Assembly: GCF_022346885.1 (NCBI RefSeq)
Contig: NZ_JAKRNK010000003.1
Span: forward strand, 496,001-560,000
DNA: 64,000 nt
Origin: Paenibacillus sp. ACRRX
Lineage (GTDB): Bacteria > Bacillota > Bacilli > Paenibacillales > Paenibacillaceae
Reading direction: 5' to 3'
Shown here in pieces: positions 1-8,568 of the stretch (the first letter of the stretch is position 1; each line of letters starts with the position of its first letter). The position numbers and the translations under genes were made by a program. The notes beneath the pieces are model-generated. The model had not been told where the DNA came from. It saw only the letters and a list, made by a program, of their open reading frames with translations, and did not search any database.

Positions 1-20
1 GTCTATAACGGCAAGTTTTA

Positions 21-52
21 GGGCCATCCTTAGCGGATGGCCCTTTACTCTG
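21..52 (+). terminator. Rho-independent terminator-like hairpin
   Basis: A perfect 9-bp stem (GGGCCATCC / GGATGGCCC, 21-43) with a 5-nt loop is followed on the plus strand by a moderately T-rich stretch. It would end a plus-strand gene lying left of the window. The T-run is poor on both strands, so its direction is uncertain. Confidence 0.5.
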
Positions 53-70
53 TTTATAGGTTTATAATTT

Positions 71-1006
71 TTACCATTTCCAGGAATATTCCATCTCCCT
101 AAATCCAATATCCCATAGCTTTTCATTTCCTTTAACGGTTATCGTAAGCTCATTTGCACTTTCGAGATAAATTGTGAGCATATTCGGCTCATGGCGTTGA
201 TCTTCTGCAGACGCAGACAGAAATTCCTGTCCATCTACAGAAACATTTAAACTCCCATGAAAATCCTCTTGATCGGGAATTCCATAATTCAGATAGAGAT
301 AAAGCTCCTTCTTGCCTAACGTATACGTGTACGTTTCAACATTTTTGCCTCCGGCGCTATATACATTATGTTGAGGCTCTATCTTTTGACCACCAATTTT
401 GAAACTGTATCGTTTTGTTTCTGTTGTTGGATTTCTGATCCTATCTTTCAGATCATCTAACGCCACAAAAGCACCTAGATCTTGGGTAAACAATTTGTCA
501 ACAACACCGAAGCTCCCCCAAATTCCGAACATAAGGATAACAATAGAAATGCCAGCAGCAGCTATATTTCTCCACGCATTTTTTGTACGAAAGCCAAATT
601 TGTACGCCCCGAATCCAACTGCTGCGCCTACTGAGTTTTGAATGACGTCGTTAATATCGAAGCTGCCGAGTAAAGTTAGGGCCTGAATGGTTTCAATCAC
701 GAGAATGGACAGAATGAACAATGTCATAAATCGAATAAAGCTGACCCGATATAACAGCGGAATCAATAGGCCAAACGGAATGAAGGCTATGATGTTTCCA
801 AACGTCACAAAATCCATCAGAGTAGGATGCAGCAGATCCGCTAGACCCGGCAATCTAAAAAAACCGTCCGGTGCAAACATAAAGGTGTAATCTGTCTTTT
901 GATCTATGGTACCTACTCTGCCGAAAGCGAGAAATAAAAAATATAGAATCATAATGGTATAGGCTATGGTTATGGCAAAAATAATCTTACGCTGTCGTTT
1001 AGTCAT
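71..1006 (-). CDS. VanZ-like membrane protein with C-terminal extracellular domain
   Basis: This is a 311-residue membrane protein of the VanZ family. Several hydrophobic segments lie in the first half, with the VanZ-type signature of an FGNIIAFIPFG segment followed by an ETIQ...DINDVIQNSVGAAVG stretch. The last 120 residues or so look soluble and beta-rich, which is longer than a bare VanZ domain. An in-frame ATG lies further upstream, but the ATG at 1006 has a good GGAG ribosome site 8 bases ahead and starts just before the first membrane helix, so I use it. VanZ gives low-level teicoplanin resistance in the vanA cluster; the role of stand-alone homologues is mostly unknown. No glycopeptide-resistance genes are nearby. 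Confidence 0.8.
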   Translation of the reverse strand: MTKRQRKIIFAITIAYTIMILYFLFLAFGRVGTIDQKTDYTFMFAPDGFFRLPGLADLLHPTLMDFVTFGNIIAFIPFGLLIPLLYRVSFIRFMTLFILSILVIETIQALTLLGSFDINDVIQNSVGAAVGFGAYKFGFRTKNAWRNIAAAGISIVILMFGIWGSFGVVDKLFTQDLGAFVALDDLKDRIRNPTTETKRYSFKIGGQKIEPQHNVYSAGGKNVETYTYTLGKKELYLYLNYGIPDQEDFHGSLNVSVDGQEFLSASAEDQRHEPNMLTIYLESANELTITVKGNEKLWDIGFREMEYSWKW

Positions 1007-1221
1007 CGTTTTTCTCCTTAACTTTTCTGCGCGGAATATAGCATGGATGGTCAAATCTCCATAACTACGCTGATGGATATCATGATATCTGTTTAACATG
1101 ACTTTCAAGTGACAGCGAAGGTGACAATTTAGTCACTTACAGAGCGCCGCTAACTCACTTTCTTTTAAAATTTAATCCGATACTGGGTACCCTTCTTGCT
1201 CTCGCTTGTCGCAACATCCAT

Positions 1222-1269
1222 TTGTATAAAAAATTTAAATTTGATAAAATAACTGACGAACGTTCGTTA
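1222..1269 (+). promoter_or_regulatory. Promoter and TetR-type operator of the efflux pair
   Basis: A sigma-A-like promoter is visible: TTGTAT at 1222-1227, a 17-bp spacer and TAAAAT at 1245-1250. Just after the -10 box is the perfect 12-bp palindrome ACGAACGTTCGT (1256-1267), the typical form of a TetR-family operator. Its position would block transcription start, so autorepression by the TetR gene at 1287 is a fair inference. Confidence 0.75.
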
Positions 1270-1286
1270 ATATTGAGGTGATAGTA

Positions 1287-1868
1287 TTGAAAAGCAGCAA
1301 AATTAAAGACATCGCATTAAAATTTTTCACCATTCATGGATATGAGGGGGCATCTCTGTCTCAAATTGCCGACAATGTAGGTATAAAAAAACAGTCCCTC
1401 TATGCTCATTTCAAAGGGAAAGATGATTTATTTCTACAAGTTTTACAAGATGCCAAAGAAGCCGAGCTCTCATCGAAGCTGCAATATTTGAGTAAAGTAG
1501 GTACCCAACATCCCAAAGCGGATTTATATGGATATTTGCAATTGGTCATTGATTTGTTTCAACAGAGCGAGCAGTTGAAGTTCTGGCTGCGTATGTCTTT
1601 TTTCCCACCGCTCCATCTGGCAGCAGCGATTAATGAGGAAGTAATCGATACGGAAACAAAGATTCAAACCGTAATCGAAAGCAAATTTCAGGATTGGATC
1701 GATGCCAAAGCCATCATGGAAGATGAAGCCCTCATCCCTACGCTTGCCTTCTCAGCTGTTGTTGATTCAATCATGTTAGAGCTTGCATATGGAAATGACG
1801 AAAAACGTTTAAATGATAAATTAAATGCCTCATGGACTGTTTTTTGGAGAGGTATTTCAAAGCTATGA
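1287..1868 (+). CDS. TetR/AcrR family transcriptional regulator
   Basis: The protein has about 193 residues. It has an N-terminal helix-turn-helix (SLSQIADNVGIKKQSLYAHF) and a variable C-terminal ligand-binding region, which fits the TetR family size. The frame opens at GTG 1278, but TTG 1287 has GAGGTGA 5 bases upstream and is the better start. It lies 24 bp before an MFS drug-efflux gene and behind a promoter with a TetR-like palindrome. It is therefore most likely the repressor of its own operon with the pump, released by a drug-like ligand. The ligand is not predictable from sequence. Confidence 0.88.
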   Translation: MKSSKIKDIALKFFTIHGYEGASLSQIADNVGIKKQSLYAHFKGKDDLFLQVLQDAKEAELSSKLQYLSKVGTQHPKADLYGYLQLVIDLFQQSEQLKFWLRMSFFPPLHLAAAINEEVIDTETKIQTVIESKFQDWIDAKAIMEDEALIPTLAFSAVVDSIMLELAYGNDEKRLNDKLNASWTVFWRGISKL

Positions 1869-1892
1869 TGTTATAGAAAGAGGTATTGCTTC

Positions 1893-3095
1893 ATGAAGAA
1901 ACCATTAAAAGAACAAAAAACAGTCCTACTCATTTTGCTAAGTAATATATTCATTGTTTTTCTAGGTGTAGGACTTATCGTCCCTGTTATGCCATCCTTT
2001 ATGAATCTTATGCATTTATCAGGCCAATCAATGGGATATCTTATGGCGGCTTTTGCGTTTGCACAATTACTCATGTCTCCCCTTGCAGGACGATGGATTG
2101 ACACGTTTGGCAGAAAAAAAATGATCGTAATCGGCTTATTCCTCTTCAGTATATCAGAGGTGATCTTTGGATTAGGTACACACGTATCCGTTCTTTATTT
2201 ATCTAGAATTTTAGGTGGCATCAGTGGTGCATTTATTATGCCGGGCGTAACTGCTTTTGTTGCAGATATTACCTCAGTAGAAGAAAGACCTAAAGCCATG
2301 GGTTATATTTCCGCTGCTATTAGTATCGGTTTTATTATTGGCCCCGGTATCGGAGGTTTTATTGCTGAGCTAGGGGTGCGTGCCCCATTCTACTTTGCTG
2401 CTGGCTTCGCCTTAATTACATGTATTTCATCCGTATTTATTTTAAAAGAGCCCCTATCCAAACAGGAGCTTAAGGAAATCAGTCTGCTCAAAAAAGATAC
2501 CAGCTTTGTAACAGATCTGAAACGATCCATTCAGCCACAATACTTAATTGCCTTTATTATTGTGTTTGTACTGGCCTTTGGTTTATCAGCATACGAAACC
2601 GTATTTAGTCTGTTCTCAGATCATAAATTTGGTTTCACTCCAAGGGATATTGCGACCATCATTACAATAAGTTCGATCTTTGGGGTTGTCGTTCAGGTCT
2701 TTTTGTTTGGTAAAATGGTTGAAAAACTCGGTGAGAAGAAGCTCATCCAGATCTGCCTTGTTGCTGGCGTCGTATTGGCGGTAGTATCCACTATGATCTC
2801 AGGTTATTTAGCCATTTTGCTAGTAACTAGCTTCATCTTTCTGGCATTTGACTTGCTGCGTCCCGCGTTAACGACCTATTTATCTAAAACAGCTGAAAAA
2901 GAACAAGGCTTTGTCGCTGGAATGAACTCCACCTATACAAGCTTGGGCAATATCGTAGGGCCCTCGTTAGGCGGTATACTGTTTGATGTCAACATCAACT
3001 ATCCGTATCTCTTTGCTGCTGTTATTATGTTTATTGGTCTTATCTTTACGATCATGTGGAAAGAAAAACAATCAGCTGCCAGCTTGGCAAAATAA
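1893..3095 (+). CDS. MFS multidrug efflux transporter (DHA1 / NorA-Bmr type)
   Basis: A 400-residue protein with about 12 hydrophobic segments. The loop after helix 2 carries the MFS motif A (GRWIDTFGRKK), and helix 5 carries the antiporter motif C (GFIIGPGIGGF), both typical of proton-driven 12-helix drug exporters such as NorA, Bmr and Blt. An AGAGG site precedes the ATG. It directly follows the TetR gene, so the two form a drug-inducible pair. Substrates cannot be told from sequence; proton-coupled export of hydrophobic cations or fluoroquinolone-like compounds is the family norm. Confidence 0.85.
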   Translation: MKKPLKEQKTVLLILLSNIFIVFLGVGLIVPVMPSFMNLMHLSGQSMGYLMAAFAFAQLLMSPLAGRWIDTFGRKKMIVIGLFLFSISEVIFGLGTHVSVLYLSRILGGISGAFIMPGVTAFVADITSVEERPKAMGYISAAISIGFIIGPGIGGFIAELGVRAPFYFAAGFALITCISSVFILKEPLSKQELKEISLLKKDTSFVTDLKRSIQPQYLIAFIIVFVLAFGLSAYETVFSLFSDHKFGFTPRDIATIITISSIFGVVVQVFLFGKMVEKLGEKKLIQICLVAGVVLAVVSTMISGYLAILLVTSFIFLAFDLLRPALTTYLSKTAEKEQGFVAGMNSTYTSLGNIVGPSLGGILFDVNINYPYLFAAVIMFIGLIFTIMWKEKQSAASLAK

Positions 3096-3185
3096 GAAGA
3101 ACATGTGTGTTCCGCTAGCGGCACATAGCCCGCCAACCTTCTATACCTAATCTACGCGCTATGATCAAGCCGTAATTGCACTTAT

Positions 3186-3228
3186 AAAAAAGAACCTCAT
3201 CCCAACTTGGTGGGACTTGAGGTTCTTT
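3186..3228. terminator. Bidirectional terminator between MFS and hydrolase genes
   Basis: A long imperfect stem (AAAGAACCTCA ... TGAGGTTCTTT with an inner CCCA/TGGG pairing) sits between two convergent genes. Six A bases on its left give a T-run for the minus strand (end of the hydrolase gene). A shorter T-rich stretch follows on the plus strand. Confidence 0.8.
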
Positions 3229-3281
3229 GCTTTGCATTTGGAATATGCTCATGCCGGAAGAACAATCTGTGACAGTCCCTT

Positions 3282-4067
3282 CTACGCAGTCAGAAAACGA
3301 GCCAATCGCTCGATGATCCGCTCATGCGCCTGCAAAAATACTCCATGTCCAGCTCCCGGCACCATTAAGAGCTGGGCATCCGGGATGCGTTGAGCCAAAA
3401 TCTCTGCGTGAGCGGAGGTGAAAATCCAGTCCGCTTCCCCGTGAATGACCAGCGTTGGAACGGAGATGGCTGGCAAACGATCGTAGGAATCGAAGCTTTG
3501 ATAGGCAGCGTTATGAATGGATGCGGTCCGCTGATCGATGGGATAACACTGCATGAGCTTAGTCAATTGTTCCATTAATGCCGGGTTATCTCGAATGAAC
3601 CACTCCGGAAATAAGAGATGTAGCGAATCCCTGGGCGATGAAAGGACAAATTTCCCACTAATTAGCTCAAGCATCTGCGAAGAAAGCGCAGCGCGCGATA
3701 CGCCAGAAGTGGTGCAAACCAGCACCAGCTTTTCCACGCGATCTGGGTTCTGAAGCGCGACCTCTTGAGCAATCATTCCCCCCATCGATTGGCCGAGTAC
3801 GTAGGCTTTCTCTATTTGTAGCTCATCCATTAACCCCACAACATCTGTGGCCATGTCCGCAATCCCATACTCCTCCGCCGGATGGCCGCTGCGTCCCGAA
3901 CCCCGATTGTCCAGCATAATGAAGCGGTAGTTGTCCGCCAGCGCGCTCCTCGTTGCCGGATGCCACCAATTTAGATTGCTGTCCTTACCTTGAATACCGA
4001 TCAAAGGAAGTCCATTTCCTTCAGTTTCATAATAAATGGGTATGCCGTTTGACGTATACATTGCCAT
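3282..4067 (-). CDS. Alpha/beta hydrolase
   Basis: This 261-residue protein has the alpha/beta hydrolase landmarks. The nucleophile elbow is GQSMGG with Ser about 94, the acid residue is in VHGEADWIF (Asp about 218), and the catalytic His is in PGAGHGVFL (about 242). A DNRGSGRSG oxyanion-side loop is also present. GGAGGAG lies 7 bases before the ATG. It belongs to the broad esterase/haloperoxidase-like group; the substrate is unknown. Its terminator is the hairpin at 3186-3228. Confidence 0.85.
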   Translation of the reverse strand: MAMYTSNGIPIYYETEGNGLPLIGIQGKDSNLNWWHPATRSALADNYRFIMLDNRGSGRSGHPAEEYGIADMATDVVGLMDELQIEKAYVLGQSMGGMIAQEVALQNPDRVEKLVLVCTTSGVSRAALSSQMLELISGKFVLSSPRDSLHLLFPEWFIRDNPALMEQLTKLMQCYPIDQRTASIHNAAYQSFDSYDRLPAISVPTLVIHGEADWIFTSAHAEILAQRIPDAQLLMVPGAGHGVFLQAHERIIERLARFLTA

Positions 4068-4129
4068 TCAAACTCCTCCATCCTACCGCTATTTACAATT
4101 TTCCCGTCTGCAAACGTGTAACTAATATA

Positions 4130-4282
4130 ATGGAACCCCTTTCGGAAGAAATGCAAAAGATGCAACGCCCCCTACTATCCCCCAAGTTCGGAGCTCTGCT
4201 GACAAACCTGATTAAAGGTGCTAGCATATTACCTAATAATGACCTACAGATTACTATGCAAAGCATGGAGGAATTGGGATGA
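4130..4282 (+). CDS. Possible 50-residue leader ORF before the GGDEF gene
   Basis: An open frame of 50 codons starts MEPLSEEMQKMQ and ends by 4-bp ATGA overlap with the diguanylate cyclase start at 4279. The composition looks protein-like and the overlap suggests translational coupling. No ribosome site is visible before its ATG, so it may be a remnant or not translated. I recognise no family. Confidence 0.3.
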   Translation: MEPLSEEMQKMQRPLLSPKFGALLTNLIKGASILPNNDLQITMQSMEELG

Positions 4283-5370
4283 TGCTTGAGAAAAGCCACC
4301 TTAATGTCATAATGGAAGTCCAACAGCAGATGCTGCTATCTAACTTTGATTTGAAGCTGTTTATGCAGACGATCTGCGATCGGATGTGCCTATTAACCGA
4401 TGCCGATGGTTCTACCATTGAGATGCTGGCGGGCGATGAAATGGTTTATGCTGCCGTCAGCGGCACCTTGCAGCCTCATCTCGGAATTCGATTAAATAAG
4501 AACGGCAGTTTGTCGGGTTTGTGCGTGACGGAAAAGGAAATCTTGTATTCGCCGGATACGCAGCAGGACGTTCGCGTCAACAAGGAAGCAACGATGAAAG
4601 TCGGTGCGCGAAGCATGGTTTGCGTTCCCCTGTTCGAATCTAGCAACGCCGTCGGCGTGTTAAAAGTCATCTCCGATCGTCCCGATGCTTTCTCCAGCCG
4701 CGATATCGAGACGCTGCAGTTGTTATCGCTTGCCCTGGGCTCGGAGCTAGGCAAGCAAATCAACTACGATGACAAAATTCGGATTCTGAACGATTACGAG
4801 CAATTATTGGTTCAATTAAGAGCCGAAATTGAAAGACGCGAAAAACTAGAGTGTGAGCTTATTCAATTGACAGAGCGCGACATTCTGACGGGATTACTGA
4901 ATCGTAGAGGCTTTAGCCATCGAATCCAAGACTGGATTAATCGGGCCAGTCGAGAAGAGGGCTCATTGGGGGTGCTCTACCTCGATTTGAATAAGTTTAA
5001 GCAATGTAACGATACTTACGGCCACGAAGTCGGCGATCTCGTGCTTGTAGAATTCGCAAATCGCATTAAGAAAGCAGTTCGCGAATCCGATCTGATCGCA
5101 CGCGTAGGCGGTGATGAGTTCGTGGTGGCGGCATGGCTGCAGAACGACTACGACGGCTTAATGCGGGTTGCCAAGCGTTTGATCGAGCAACTAGAAGCAC
5201 CGATGCGGATTAAGGAGCTTCAACTACCGATGTCGACCAGCGTCGGCTGTACGCTATGGGCAGAGGGCACGACGGAACTTGATCTCATTCGCGCGGCGGA
5301 CCAATCGATGTATCTGGCCAAGTCCAACGGCATCAACCGAATTGTGGTTAATGGGGAGCTCTTAGGGTGA
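4279..5370 (+). CDS. GAF-GGDEF diguanylate cyclase
   Basis: This 363-residue cytoplasmic protein has a GAF sensor domain at about 25-160, a charged coiled-coil linker at 165-198, and a GGDEF domain at 200-360. The active-site motif GGDEF is intact, and the RxxD inhibitory site (RESD) sits exactly five residues before it. It should therefore make cyclic di-GMP from two GTP and be feedback-inhibited. There is no EAL domain. GGAGGAA lies upstream of the ATG. The GAF ligand is unknown; the chemoreceptor at 9822 is the only other motility-linked gene nearby. Confidence 0.9.
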   Translation: MMLEKSHLNVIMEVQQQMLLSNFDLKLFMQTICDRMCLLTDADGSTIEMLAGDEMVYAAVSGTLQPHLGIRLNKNGSLSGLCVTEKEILYSPDTQQDVRVNKEATMKVGARSMVCVPLFESSNAVGVLKVISDRPDAFSSRDIETLQLLSLALGSELGKQINYDDKIRILNDYEQLLVQLRAEIERREKLECELIQLTERDILTGLLNRRGFSHRIQDWINRASREEGSLGVLYLDLNKFKQCNDTYGHEVGDLVLVEFANRIKKAVRESDLIARVGGDEFVVAAWLQNDYDGLMRVAKRLIEQLEAPMRIKELQLPMSTSVGCTLWAEGTTELDLIRAADQSMYLAKSNGINRIVVNGELLG

Positions 5371-5491
5371 TTCAGCTATATTGAATGAAGCTGCAAAATT
5401 CCTTACCCCGCAATCATTTACTTGTAGGTGGTCGATTCGAAGTCTATTTTATAATCATAATGCAGCGCAATTATATTGGGGTGGACAATTT

Positions 5492-5872
5492 ATGAAGAGT
5501 CAATTAAGAAACATTACCATTGATAGCCAAGCATTTGTTTATTGGTATACAGCTGGGAAAACTTTTACATTAAATATTTCTCCAAGGGAAAACAAAAATA
5601 TCAAAGTCACACTTATTTTCGAATCAAAACCACCAGATGAAGATCCCTTTACATCTTGGGCTTTTTACAATATTACAGCACAAATTAATGGTTTAGAAGC
5701 AGACATACACCTGTGCAAGCCAAAACATATAGCTGAGATAATTTCATATCTAATGAAACAAAGAAAAGAATTATTTACAAAAGGACAGCCTCATATTTTA
5801 AATAATGCATGGAATTTACTAATGGAAATGGGGTATTCTCATTTCAACCCAATTTGGGTTGGTGAATGGTAA
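5492..5872 (+). CDS. Hypothetical protein, immunity-like
   Basis: The open frame begins at 5381, but the first ATG with a usable site (GGGGTGG) is at 5492, giving 126 residues. The protein is soluble, rich in aromatic residues, and ends in a WNLLMEMGYSHFNPIW segment. I recognise no named family. Its small size, AT-rich composition and company (DUF4291, NTF2-fold immunity-like, SUKH proteins) fit the immunity or phage-defence accessory genes common in Bacillales islands, but this is context only. Confidence 0.6.
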   Translation: MKSQLRNITIDSQAFVYWYTAGKTFTLNISPRENKNIKVTLIFESKPPDEDPFTSWAFYNITAQINGLEADIHLCKPKHIAEIISYLMKQRKELFTKGQPHILNNAWNLLMEMGYSHFNPIWVGEW

Positions 5873-5904
5873 TGACGAACCGACTAATTGAATTTAGTTT
5901 GTTA

Positions 5905-6492
5905 TCACATATCCAACCTCCTTCTAATTTCGTTGTTTTTAATAGGATAAATTTTTTCTATTGGTAAATTTTTAGAGTTTAGTTTTCCCTGCTTTCGCTG
6001 TACATTCCATTTCTTCACAAGCGGTGTCAAATCTTCAATACGGTAAATGCCATCTGTCAATAACTCTTTTAGAGTGGTTCCTTTTAGACCAATTTGAATG
6101 GCTGCACGATTTATGGAATTGCTATTCACATTTCTATCGGGATCCCATTGACAATAAACTGTTGTGTCCTCAAATGCTTTTTCCCATTGAGTTGATCCTT
6201 TGTAAATCGTTGAATCTGGTGAAGTTAGCACCGCTTTCCTCAACAAATCATCAAATTTTTCTATATAAACATCCACAGCCAAAATGCATTCCTGATTTTT
6301 CTTTGTTCCCCAATTTGACCGATACATCATCCACAAAAAAGACGGTTTTATCCATGTCATACGATTAAGATTAAAGTTTTCACCAAAAGTCTGTAAGGCA
6401 ACTGCTTCTTTTGCAATTACTGGATTATAAGCCTGATAAACCCGTATATATTGTCTATCGTATTGTGCAAATACCTCTTTTATGTATTCCAT
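5905..6492 (-). CDS. DUF4291 family protein
   Basis: A 195-residue protein. The N-terminal core (IRVYQAYNP, then a run RMTWIKPSFLWMMYRSNWG, then ECILAVDV) matches the DUF4291 family, which is widespread in bacteria and has no assigned function. GGAG lies before the ATG. The DNA is AT-rich relative to the conserved right half of the window, suggesting import. Its neighbour to the right is the last gene of the ADP-ribose operon, read in the same direction, with a gap of about 150 bp. Confidence 0.8.
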   Translation of the reverse strand: MEYIKEVFAQYDRQYIRVYQAYNPVIAKEAVALQTFGENFNLNRMTWIKPSFLWMMYRSNWGTKKNQECILAVDVYIEKFDDLLRKAVLTSPDSTIYKGSTQWEKAFEDTTVYCQWDPDRNVNSNSINRAAIQIGLKGTTLKELLTDGIYRIEDLTPLVKKWNVQRKQGKLNSKNLPIEKIYPIKNNEIRRRLDM

Positions 6493-6646
6493 GGTATCTC
6501 CCTATACTCCGATTTCTCGCACTGCGTCTTATTCGCATCATGTGCCAAATAACAATAGCCTGGTACTTACTTTGCACCATATTTAAAATTAGACCGTTTA
6601 ACGTGAGATCGATCAAAATATTGAAATCCGTTTATTTTTTGGCAAT

Positions 6647-7132
6647 CTATCTTGTTCCATACATCATAAGTAACCTTCCATTTTCTTTTGCAAGAGCAAT
6701 ATAAATAACACCGCCATAACATCCCGGAGGAAGAGTTCCTTCAATAATCCAAGCTTCTGCAATAGGGTTATAGCTGATAGCAAAGGGAGTTTCCTCCAAA
6801 AAATGGGGGTAACGTTCCGCCAAATAGGAGAAGATTGCCATTGCAACTGCGTGTACATCTGTAAGCTCACCAAAAACAGTTTCATCTCCAAACCGATTAT
6901 CCTGGAGAAGAGTGTCGCGATCGGCGAAATAGAGTTCAAACCTGCCATATAAACTCTCATCATCCAAATCTCGTTCTACAAAGCCATATTCGATGACTTT
7001 TTCCTTTTGATAAACATTGCTTTTGCTCTTTTTCTTATAGTCGGCCCGTATGGTGATTTGATTGACTCGAAGCCGGTCACGCTCTTGCTCCTGCTCTGCT
7101 ATTAATTGTTCCCAAGCATCGATAAAGCTCAT
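6647..7132 (-). CDS. NTF2-fold immunity-like protein
   Basis: This 161-residue protein has an N-terminal charged region and a C-terminal part (AEAWIIEGTLPPGCYGGVIYI ... GRLLMMYG) resembling the NTF2-fold immunity family (a WxVxGTLPxGxxGGvxyI core). It starts 6 bp after the PARG-like gene stop and is the last gene of the operon 9458-6647. The resemblance is to the fold signature only, and the operon link to ADP-ribose genes is unusual for an immunity protein. Confidence 0.65.
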   Translation of the reverse strand: MSFIDAWEQLIAEQEQERDRLRVNQITIRADYKKKSKSNVYQKEKVIEYGFVERDLDDESLYGRFELYFADRDTLLQDNRFGDETVFGELTDVHAVAMAIFSYLAERYPHFLEETPFAISYNPIAEAWIIEGTLPPGCYGGVIYIALAKENGRLLMMYGTR

Positions 7133-7138
7133 TTTGAT

Positions 7139-7975
7139 TCACCCTCTATGCCCATTGAACTCCTTTTCAAAAGCCCGAATGCACTTACCCTCTTTGGAAG
7201 TGTCCCATACCGCAAAACAAATTTCCGAAAACAGGAGTCCCAAGCCCTCATCCTCCAGCAGCTCCCGCCACCACCCTGCTACCTTCACGGGGTCATTCCG
7301 AAAAACACCGCAGCCGTAAGCACCCAAGATGAGGTTCATATCGCCTTTTTGGGCGAATATCGCTAAAGCCAGTCGCATCCGGTCTTTCATCATACAGTCC
7401 GCTGTTTGGGGATCCTCTCCCTTAAGCAGAACCTGTCCATAATTCACGGCAGGCAGAGTCAATACTGAAGCTGTCACCGGCCGCTCTATAAGGTCGAACC
7501 GCTGGTCACGGAAAAACACTACGTCTGGTGAATAGATGGCGTGATTCGTATACATCATCGATTTCCAGGCCCGATTCGCCATATAATAACGTTCATTGCG
7601 CAGCTGCGTTTCATATAATCCGCTGGATGCCGCCAAGCTTTCTTCCTGCGCCATCGCCCCGTTTAAAAATCCCCCTCCGGGATTTTTCGCGCTAGCAAAG
7701 TTTAACACGCCGACTCGCTCTTTCCCTGTCTCCGCAGAATCTAATATCGCTTTTACTGTGGTCTCGTTGGCGACAAAATAAGCAGCTTCTTGCGGCAGCT
7801 TAGGCATCTCGACGATTGCCCGTACCAGTGTCTCTCCATGTTCAGGTGCAATCAGCTCGCTATTTTCCTCGGAATGCTTTTGCGCAGTAGCGAAATCTAC
7901 CTGCCGCCCCTTATATTCATAGAAGCCCTGCCGCTGTATTCGTAATGTTTCCTCGGCAATTTCTTTTCGTTTCAT
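7139..7975 (-). CDS. TIGR02452-type microbial poly(ADP-ribose) glycohydrolase-like macrodomain protein
   Basis: A 278-residue protein with the bacterial PARG signature: GGGFLNGAMAQEE, in which the GGG loop and the QEE pair hold the distal ribose and perform catalysis. The later SPDVVFFRD and GAYGCGVFRNDP segments are the standard macrodomain phosphate loops of this family. It would hydrolyse ADP-ribose chains or ADP-ribosyl adducts. AGAGGG precedes the ATG. It lies between the NADAR gene (42 bp upstream) and the NTF2-like gene (6 bp downstream). Confidence 0.87.
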   Translation of the reverse strand: MKRKEIAEETLRIQRQGFYEYKGRQVDFATAQKHSEENSELIAPEHGETLVRAIVEMPKLPQEAAYFVANETTVKAILDSAETGKERVGVLNFASAKNPGGGFLNGAMAQEESLAASSGLYETQLRNERYYMANRAWKSMMYTNHAIYSPDVVFFRDQRFDLIERPVTASVLTLPAVNYGQVLLKGEDPQTADCMMKDRMRLALAIFAQKGDMNLILGAYGCGVFRNDPVKVAGWWRELLEDEGLGLLFSEICFAVWDTSKEGKCIRAFEKEFNGHRG

Positions 7976-8016
7976 TTCATTCCCTCTTCTTTCATCAATA
8001 ACTAGTCCGGTAGATG

Positions 8017-8568
8017 TTAAGCTCGCAGCAATTCGTCCCTCACTTCAGTCAGCACAAATCCGAGCAGGTTCCTACCACGCCATTTTATAGGGTTCTCCAC
8101 ATCCGGATTGGACTTCCCCATCCCGATCCCCCAAATGCGATCCCGTGGGCTGGCTTCGACGAGAATGCGGTTTTTCGTTGATTTGAGATAGTCTCCAAGC
8201 TTAGGATCCTGCGAAAATTTGGCCAAATTGCCTCTTTTCACGATGCCATAGCATTCGTTGTCCCAAGTGTCATTATCGAAGTCTCTAACTGCACGCCCGT
8301 AGGCTTTCATCTCCTTAGGATACTTCGCTTTAAGAATTGCGTCTAACATTTCGCCATCTCCAAAAAGTCTTGCTTTCTCGGCCATCATAAACTGCTCGAC
8401 ACAGGAATACTCGTATCCCTCTACCATAAAAGGACTCATCCACCATTGGCTGAAACAGCTTTTGTCGACCCCGCCGTCTTTTGGTGGTGTATGGCCCCAG
8501 AAGAACACAAACTTGAACGTGTTACCCGCAATATATGCTTTTCTCAACTGTTCGATATTGTATATCAT
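8017..8568 (-). CDS. NADAR (YbiA/RibX-like) domain protein
   Basis: This 183-residue protein has the full NADAR pattern: FFWG near the N-terminus, FSQWW, the EQFMMAEKA helix, VEASPRDRIWGIGM, and WRGRNLLG at the end. NADAR proteins act as N-glycosidases on ADP-ribose-linked or riboflavin-pathway compounds, and some reverse guanine ADP-ribosylation of DNA. The ATG at 8568 shares its A with the stop of the upstream Nudix gene (TGATG) and has GGAGG inside that gene, so translation is probably coupled. Confidence 0.88.
   Translation of the reverse strand: MIYNIEQLRKAYIAGNTFKFVFFWGHTPPKDGGVDKSCFSQWWMSPFMVEGYEYSCVEQFMMAEKARLFGDGEMLDAILKAKYPKEMKAYGRAVRDFDNDTWDNECYGIVKRGNLAKFSQDPKLGDYLKSTKNRILVEASPRDRIWGIGMGKSNPDVENPIKWRGRNLLGFVLTEVRDELLRA

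Noticed and set aside
1..20. CGGCAAGTTTTA shared by the window start and 27884-27897, perhaps a seventh repeat junction outside the window
   Set aside because: Only about a dozen bases match and the core is not in the window.
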